DNA of 64,000 nucleotides from contig NZ_JBEQCT010000004.1 in NCBI RefSeq assembly GCF_046054155.1, forward strand, positions 124,001 through 188,000, in the 5' to 3' direction. Below, in pieces: positions 58,861 through 64,000 of this stretch. This DNA is from Celerinatantimonas yamalensis (GTDB lineage Bacteria > Pseudomonadota > Gammaproteobacteria > Enterobacterales > Celerinatantimonadaceae). Made by a program: the position numbers and the translations under genes. Under the pieces are notes generated by a model. The model saw nothing but the letters and a program-made list of their open reading frames with translations, ran no database searches and was not told the DNA's origin. Each line of letters starts with the position of its first letter. Within the stretch, counting starts at the first letter, position 1.

Positions 58861-59355
58861 ATGGCATTAAGACTCGAAGACAAAAAGCAAATTGTCGCTG
58901 ACGTCAACGAAGCTGCCAAAGGTGCCCTTTCTGCTGTTACTGCCGACTCTCGCGGTGTGACTGTAAGCGCTATGACTGAACTGCGTGCGAAAGCACGTGC
59001 AGCTGGTGTTTATGTACGTGTTGTTCGTAACACGCTCGCACGCCGTGCCGTAGAAGGTACTAGCTACGAATGTTTAGTTGAAACCTTTAAAGGTCCAACT
59101 TTAATTGCATTCTCAAGCGAACATCCAGGTGCCGCTGCGCGTCTGTTTGTTGATTTCGCTAAAGTGCAAGAACACTTCGAAGTTAAAGCTGCAGCGTATG
59201 AAGGCGCATTAGCAGACGTAAACGTTTTGGCAACACTGCCAACTTACGACGAAGCAATCGCAAAACTGATGGCGACTATGAAAGAAGCCTCAGCTGGCAA
59301 ATTGGTTCGCACTATCGCGGCTATTCGCGATCAGAAAGAGCAAGCGGCAGCTTAA
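58861..59355 (+). CDS. rplJ: Ribosomal protein uL10
   Basis: 164 residues (E. coli 165), MALRLEDKKQIVADVNEAAK. The N-terminal domain binds the L11 region of 23S rRNA; the C-terminal helix ending AAIRDQKEQAAA carries L7/L12 dimers. The ATG has a CAGGAGTAAAGCC ribosome-binding site. Confidence 0.98.
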   Translation: MALRLEDKKQIVADVNEAAKGALSAVTADSRGVTVSAMTELRAKARAAGVYVRVVRNTLARRAVEGTSYECLVETFKGPTLIAFSSEHPGAAARLFVDFAKVQEHFEVKAAAYEGALADVNVLATLPTYDEAIAKLMATMKEASAGKLVRTIAAIRDQKEQAAA

Positions 59356-59412
59356 ATTTGCAATTTGCTGCTTAACTGTATAAATTTTAATTAAGATTTA
59401 GGATTTTGAGTC

Positions 59413-59781
59413 ATGTCTATCACTAAAGACCAAATCATTGATGCTGTTGCTGAAATGTCAGTAATGGATGTTGTTGCTTTGATTGAAGCAATGGAAGAGA
59501 AATTCGGCGTAACTGCAGCTGCTGCTGTTGTTGCTGGCGGTGCTGATGCAGGCGCTGCAGTTGAAGAACAAACTGAATTCAACGTTATCCTTAAAGCTGC
59601 TGGCCCGAACAAAGTTGCTGCTATTAAAGCAGTTCGTGCTGCAACTGGTCTGGGTCTTAAAGAAGCGAAAGCTTTGGTTGAAGCTGCTCCAACTCCAGTT
59701 AAAGAAGCTGTTTCTAAAGAAGAAGCTGCTCAGCTTAAAACTCAGCTTGAAGAAGTTGGTGCTGAAGTTGAAGTCAAATAA
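59413..59781 (+). CDS. rplL: Ribosomal protein bL12 (L7/L12)
   Basis: 122 residues (E. coli 121). The N-terminal dimerisation domain (MSITKDQIIDAVAEMSVMDV) is followed by an Ala/Gly/Val hinge and the C-terminal domain with KVAAIKAVRAATGLGLKEAK, which recruits translation GTPases. Codon use is strongly biased, as expected for a multi-copy stalk protein. Confidence 0.98.
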   Translation: MSITKDQIIDAVAEMSVMDVVALIEAMEEKFGVTAAAAVVAGGADAGAAVEEQTEFNVILKAAGPNKVAAIKAVRAATGLGLKEAKALVEAAPTPVKEAVSKEEAAQLKTQLEEVGAEVEVK

Positions 59782-59818
59782 TCTGCTATACTGCAGATTA
59801 CAGCCTGAATAGGGCAGT

Positions 59819-59849
59819 GGCTGGTGATTTTTTAATCACCGGCCTTTTT
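59819..59849 (+). terminator. rplL-rpoB attenuator
   Basis: GGCTGGTGATT (59819-59829) pairs with AATCACCGGCC (59834-59844, one G-U), followed by TTTTT. It lies 38 bases after rplL. In E. coli a partial terminator here cuts rpoBC expression to a fraction of ribosomal-protein expression. Confidence 0.9.
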
Positions 59850-60006
59850 GCGCTGTAGGATGTCGGCTATTTCATGTCATTTAAACCGGTCATCTTGCGC
59901 CCGAGTACGTGAATCTCCTGCGTACTTCAAATACAGAAATGACGTAAGTTAGAACTGTCCCGTCAAAGGACAGAGTGGGTCACTTATCAGCGAGCTGAGG
60001 AACCAT

Positions 60007-63000
60007 ATGGTTTACTCTTATACAGAGAAAAAACGCATTCGTAAGGACTTCGGGAAACGTCCTCAAGTAGTGGATACGCCTTACCTGCTATCTATACAGC
60101 TTGATTCTTTCGAGAAATTTATCGAAGTCGATCCGGAAGGCGAGTATGGCCTGGAAGCAGCGTTTCGTAGTGTTTTCCCCATAGCCAGTTACTCTGGCTA
60201 TTCAGAGTTGCAGTATGTTAGTTACCGTCTTGGTGAACCCGTATTTGATGTGAAAGAATGTCAAATTCGTGGTGTAACCTATTCTGCTCCGCTGCGGGTT
60301 AAGCTACGGTTGGTGTTGTACGATAAAGACGCACCAGCGGGCACTGTCAAGGATATCAAAGAGCAAGAAGTGTACATGGGCGAAATTCCGCTCATGACCG
60401 AAAACGGAACTTTTGTGATTAACGGCACCGAACGGGTGATCGTATCTCAGCTGCACCGTAGTCCAGGGGTATTCTTTGATCATGACCGCGGCAAGACCCA
60501 CTCATCTGGGAAAGTTCTATATAACGCGCGAGTGATTCCCTATCGTGGTTCTTGGTTGGATTTTGAATTCGATCCAAAAGATAACCTATTTGTTCGTATC
60601 GACCGCCGTCGCAAGTTGCCAGCAACTATTATTATGCGGGCACTGGACATGGGGACTGAAGAGATCCTCAATTACTTCTTCGATACGACTGATTTTGAAA
60701 TCCGCGAAGGCAAAGTATGGATGTCATTAGAACCTGCGCGTTTGCGCGGTGATATTTCATCATTTGATATTTTGCTCGACGGTGAAATGGTTGTCGAAAA
60801 AGGACGTCGGATCACGGCTCGTCACGTTCGTACTTTAGAAAAAGCGAATGTCACGCAGTTAGAAGTGCCATTGGAATATCTAGCCGGTAAAGTTCTGTCG
60901 AAAGATTATATCGACGAGTCAACCGGTGAAGTAGTTGCTGCTGCGAATACAGAATTAACGATGGAGTTGGTCGCGGCATTGTCGCAGGCGGGCTTCACTA
61001 AATTGGCAACTATTTATACCAATGACTTAGATAATGGCGCCTTCATTTCGGAAACATTGCGTACCGATTCGTCGACTAATCGCCTCGAAGCATTAGTTGA
61101 AATTTATCGGATGATGCGCCCTGGTGAGCCACCAACTCGCGAAGCAGCCGAAGGCTTGTTTGAAAATCTATTCTTCAGTACGGATCGTTATGATCTGTCA
61201 ACTGTCGGACGGATGAAATTTAACAGCCGTGTGAATCGTGACGATGGCAATGAATCGGGCATTTTGGATAAACGCGATATCTTGTTAGTGATTAAAACAC
61301 TGATTGATATTCGTAACGGTCATGGTGAAGTGGATGATATTGACCACTTGGGTAACCGTCGTATCCGTTGTGTCGGTGAAATGGCTGAGAACCAATTCCG
61401 TGTTGGCCTAGTGCGTGTTGAACGCGCCGTACGTGAGCGCTTAAGTTTAGGTGATCTCGATACGTTAATGCCGCAAGATTTGATCAACGCCAAGCCGATT
61501 TCGGCTGCCGTTAAAGAGTTCTTTGGTTCATCACAGCTGTCTCAGTTTATGGACCAAAACAACCCGTTGTCTGAAGTGACGCATAAACGTCGTGTTTCAG
61601 CGTTAGGCCCGGGTGGTTTGACTCGTGAACGTGCAGGCTTTGAGGTGCGCGACGTACATGCCACGCACTACGGTCGTTTATGTCCAATTGAAACCCCTGA
61701 AGGACCCAATATTGGTCTGATTAACTCATTGGCGGTGTACGCACGAACCAATGATTACGGGTTCTTGGAAACGCCGTATCGACGTGTTAATAATAGTTTG
61801 ATTACTGATGATGTTGAATTTTTGTCAGCGATTGATGAAGGTAAATACGTTATTGCTCAGGCGAACGCGCCATTTGATGAAGATGGTCGTTTAACTGATG
61901 AACTAGTACCGTGTCGTTACGCGGGTGATTCAACCTACATGACGGCTGACCAAGTTCAGTTCATGGATGTATCACCTCAACAGATTATTTCTGTTGCAGC
62001 GTCATTGATTCCGTTCTTAGAACATGATGATGCGAACCGAGCCTTGATGGGATCGAACATGCAACGCCAAGCCGTTCCAACGATTCGTGCGGATAAACCG
62101 CTAGTCGGAACTGGGATTGAGCGTGCTGTTGCGGTTGACTCTGGGGTAACCGTTGTTGCTAAACGCGGTGGCCGAGTCAACTATGCCGATGCATCACGTA
62201 TCGTGATTAAAGTTAACGAAGATGAACTGCTCCCTGGTGAAGCTGGGATTGATATCTATACGTTGACTAAATATACCCGTTCTAACCAGAACACCTGTAT
62301 TAACCAGCGTCCTGTTGTACAAACAGGCGAACCGGTGATGAAAGGTGATGTACTGGCTGATGGTCCATCAACTGACTTAGGTGAATTAGCACTGGGTCAG
62401 AATATGCGTGTCGCCTTCATGCCTTGGAACGGTTACAACTATGAAGACTCCATCTTATTAAATGAAGATGTAGTTAAAGAAGATCGCTTCACCACGATCC
62501 ATATTCAAGAACTGTCTTGTATTGCGCGTGACACCAAGTTAGGTCCAGAGGAGATCTCTGCGGATATTCCTAACGTTGGTGAGTCAGCATTAAGCAAACT
62601 GGATGAGTCTGGGATTGTTTATGTGGGTGCTGAAGTGAAACCTGGCGATATTCTGGTCGGTAAAGTCACCCCTAAAGGTGAAACTCAGCTGACTCCAGAA
62701 GAGAAGTTATTGCGAGCGATCTTCGGTGAGAAAGCATCTGATGTAAAAGATACATCGCTGCGAGTACCTAATTCGACTTACGGGACTGTTATCGATATCC
62801 AAGTCTTCACTCGTGATGGCGTGGAAAAAGATAAACGAGCTGTTGATATTCAAGACTCTCAGCTGCGTGAAGCGAAAAAAGATTTAACTGAAGAGTTCAA
62901 AATCTTTGAAGAAGGTGTTCTGTCACGTGCCAAATCAGTGTTACTAGGTGCGGGTAAATCAGAAGCTGACTTGAGCCGGATGCGACCACTGGATTGGTTT

Positions 63001-64000
63001 GAAATTGCATTGGTTGATGAAGGTGCACAGACTCAGCTTGAACAGATCGCCGATCAGTATGAAGAACTCAAGGCTGATTTTGAGAAAAAACTCGACATTA
63101 AACGCCGTAAGATCACGCAAGGTGACGATCTCGCACCAGGTGTGCTGAAAATCGTTAAAGTGTATTTGGCCGTGAAACGTCGCATTCAGCCTGGTGACAA
63201 AATGGCGGGTCGCCACGGGAACAAAGGGGTGGTTTCGATCATCGTTCCACGTGAAGACATGCCATATGATGAAACCGGTCGTCCAGTTGATATCGTATTG
63301 AACCCACTAGGGGTTCCATCGCGAATGAACATTGGACAAGTATTGGAAACACACTTAGGAATGGCGGCAAAAGGTGTCGGTGAGAAAATCGATGCAATGC
63401 TTAAAAACCAACGTGGGGTGGAACTGGCTAAGCTTCGTGAGTTTATCCAGAAAGTTTATAATCTAGGACAAACTCGTCAGCATGTTGATTTAGACGAATA
63501 TAGCGATGACGAATTGATGACTCTGGCCCAGAACTTACGTAAAGGTGTGCCAATGGCAACGCCCGCGTTTGATGGTGCTCATGAGCCTGAAATTAAAGAA
63601 ATGTTGCGTTTGGCTGATATCCCTGATTCTGGGCAGATCCAATTGTATGATGGTCGTAGTGGCATGCCATTTGAGCGCCAGACTACGGTAGGTTATATGT
63701 ACATGCTCAAACTGAATCACTTAGTTGATGACAAGATGCATGCACGTTCAACTGGTTCGTACAGTTTGGTAACACAGCAACCTCTGGGTGGTAAAGCTCA
63801 GTTCGGTGGTCAGCGCTTCGGTGAGATGGAAGTATGGGCACTTGAAGCATATGGTGCGGCTTATACCTTGCAAGAGATGTTGACGGTGAAATCAGATGAC
63901 GTCAATGGTCGTACGAAAATGTATAAAAACATTGTGGATGGTAACTATAAAATGGAGCCAGGTATTCCAGAATCGTTTAACGTACTGCTTAAAGAGATCC
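60007..64000 (+). CDS. rpoB: RNA polymerase beta subunit (3' end outside the window)
   Basis: 1331 codons are present from MVYSYTEKKRIRKDFGKRPQ; E. coli RpoB has 1342, so only about the last ten residues are missing. Numbering is collinear with E. coli through the rifampicin region (G507 S508 S509 Q510 L511 and onward), which reads as wild type, including the D516 and H526 positions. Other conserved segments are GPGGLTRERAGFEVRD, CPIETPEGPNIGLINSLA and GDKMAGRHGNKGVVS. One small difference is Ala instead of Pro at position 552. Preceded by AGCTGAGGAACC as ribosome-binding site. Confidence 0.98.
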   Translation, partial: MVYSYTEKKRIRKDFGKRPQVVDTPYLLSIQLDSFEKFIEVDPEGEYGLEAAFRSVFPIASYSGYSELQYVSYRLGEPVFDVKECQIRGVTYSAPLRVKLRLVLYDKDAPAGTVKDIKEQEVYMGEIPLMTENGTFVINGTERVIVSQLHRSPGVFFDHDRGKTHSSGKVLYNARVIPYRGSWLDFEFDPKDNLFVRIDRRRKLPATIIMRALDMGTEEILNYFFDTTDFEIREGKVWMSLEPARLRGDISSFDILLDGEMVVEKGRRITARHVRTLEKANVTQLEVPLEYLAGKVLSKDYIDESTGEVVAAANTELTMELVAALSQAGFTKLATIYTNDLDNGAFISETLRTDSSTNRLEALVEIYRMMRPGEPPTREAAEGLFENLFFSTDRYDLSTVGRMKFNSRVNRDDGNESGILDKRDILLVIKTLIDIRNGHGEVDDIDHLGNRRIRCVGEMAENQFRVGLVRVERAVRERLSLGDLDTLMPQDLINAKPISAAVKEFFGSSQLSQFMDQNNPLSEVTHKRRVSALGPGGLTRERAGFEVRDVHATHYGRLCPIETPEGPNIGLINSLAVYARTNDYGFLETPYRRVNNSLITDDVEFLSAIDEGKYVIAQANAPFDEDGRLTDELVPCRYAGDSTYMTADQVQFMDVSPQQIISVAASLIPFLEHDDANRALMGSNMQRQAVPTIRADKPLVGTGIERAVAVDSGVTVVAKRGGRVNYADASRIVIKVNEDELLPGEAGIDIYTLTKYTRSNQNTCINQRPVVQTGEPVMKGDVLADGPSTDLGELALGQNMRVAFMPWNGYNYEDSILLNEDVVKEDRFTTIHIQELSCIARDTKLGPEEISADIPNVGESALSKLDESGIVYVGAEVKPGDILVGKVTPKGETQLTPEEKLLRAIFGEKASDVKDTSLRVPNSTYGTVIDIQVFTRDGVEKDKRAVDIQDSQLREAKKDLTEEFKIFEEGVLSRAKSVLLGAGKSEADLSRMRPLDWFEIALVDEGAQTQLEQIADQYEELKADFEKKLDIKRRKITQGDDLAPGVLKIVKVYLAVKRRIQPGDKMAGRHGNKGVVSIIVPREDMPYDETGRPVDIVLNPLGVPSRMNIGQVLETHLGMAAKGVGEKIDAMLKNQRGVELAKLREFIQKVYNLGQTRQHVDLDEYSDDELMTLAQNLRKGVPMATPAFDGAHEPEIKEMLRLADIPDSGQIQLYDGRSGMPFERQTTVGYMYMLKLNHLVDDKMHARSTGSYSLVTQQPLGGKAQFGGQRFGEMEVWALEAYGAAYTLQEMLTVKSDDVNGRTKMYKNIVDGNYKMEPGIPESFNVLLKEI

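Noticed and set aside
59528..59812. 94-codon Leu/Lys-rich frame inside rplL
   Set aside because: Shadow of rplL in another frame; the composition follows from rplL codon bias.
61501..61700. Possible rifampicin-resistance change in rpoB
   Set aside because: All classic positions (507-533) read as wild type. Ala at 552 in place of Pro is outside the usual sites and is probably a lineage difference.

Overview
The window is 64 kb of gammaproteobacterial chromosome, densely packed with core genes. Local gene orders resemble those known from E. coli: ilvLGMED beside comM, ftsXEY divergent from rsmD-yhhL, recCBD, and thrU-tyrU-glyT-thrT-tufB-secE-nusG-rplKAJL-rpoB. The arginine cluster argCBFGH ends in an argH fused to an N-acetylglutamate synthase-like GNAT domain, an arrangement associated with the Vibrio/Shewanella/Alteromonadales side of the class. 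GC content looks moderate. I see no phage, insertion sequence, CRISPR array or rRNA gene. I would place the organism in the Vibrionales/Alteromonadales/Aeromonadales assemblage and cannot name the genus.

Layout. 1-3640: branched-chain amino acid operon on the minus strand, with leader peptide and attenuator. 3820-9600: a variable region holding a DUF6515-like secreted protein, an RspR-type regulator, comM, the RspA-type dehydratase gene and a 3' remnant of a fructuronate-reductase gene. 10050-10310: an unannotated CRP-site/promoter/small-ORF/terminator unit. 10500-19160: recC-recB-recD. 19300-26850: OpgG/OpgD-family protein, glutathionyl-hydroquinone reductase with a divergent LysR regulator, amtB with a sigma-54 promoter, manA and a LigB-type dioxygenase. 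26890-31610: ftsX-ftsE-ftsY, rsmD-yhhL and yhgN. 31920-32860: two orphan genes. 33230-37590: metF under MetJ boxes, ribA and ppc. 38020-44130: arginine cluster behind tandem ARG-like boxes. 44200-49380: the S10 ribosomal operon alone, closed by a terminator after rpsQ. 49510-52490: coaA, murB, birA. 52550-54310: four tRNAs and tufB. 54650-56090: three small enzyme genes. 56230 to the end: tRNA-Trp, secE-nusG, rplKA, rplJL and rpoB, which runs off the window.

The genes form several working modules. ilvGMED makes valine and isoleucine under attenuation by charged tRNA. ArgC, ArgB, ArgF, ArgG and ArgHA cover most arginine synthesis, but argE is missing from its usual place beside argC. RecBCD is a complete recombination nuclease. 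FtsE/FtsX (division) and FtsY (membrane targeting) form one operon. The right third carries much of the transcription and translation machinery, with its regulatory leaders visible.

Most worth a second look: (1) the small membrane-protein or dual-function RNA unit at 10057-10305, whose promoter is flanked by two perfect TGTGA-N6-TCACA palindromes 53 bp apart; (2) the S10 operon separated from the spc operon and placed between argHA and coaA; (3) the uxuB-like remnant directly behind rspA; (4) the two orphan genes upstream of metF. None of these is proven to be a new system from sequence alone.
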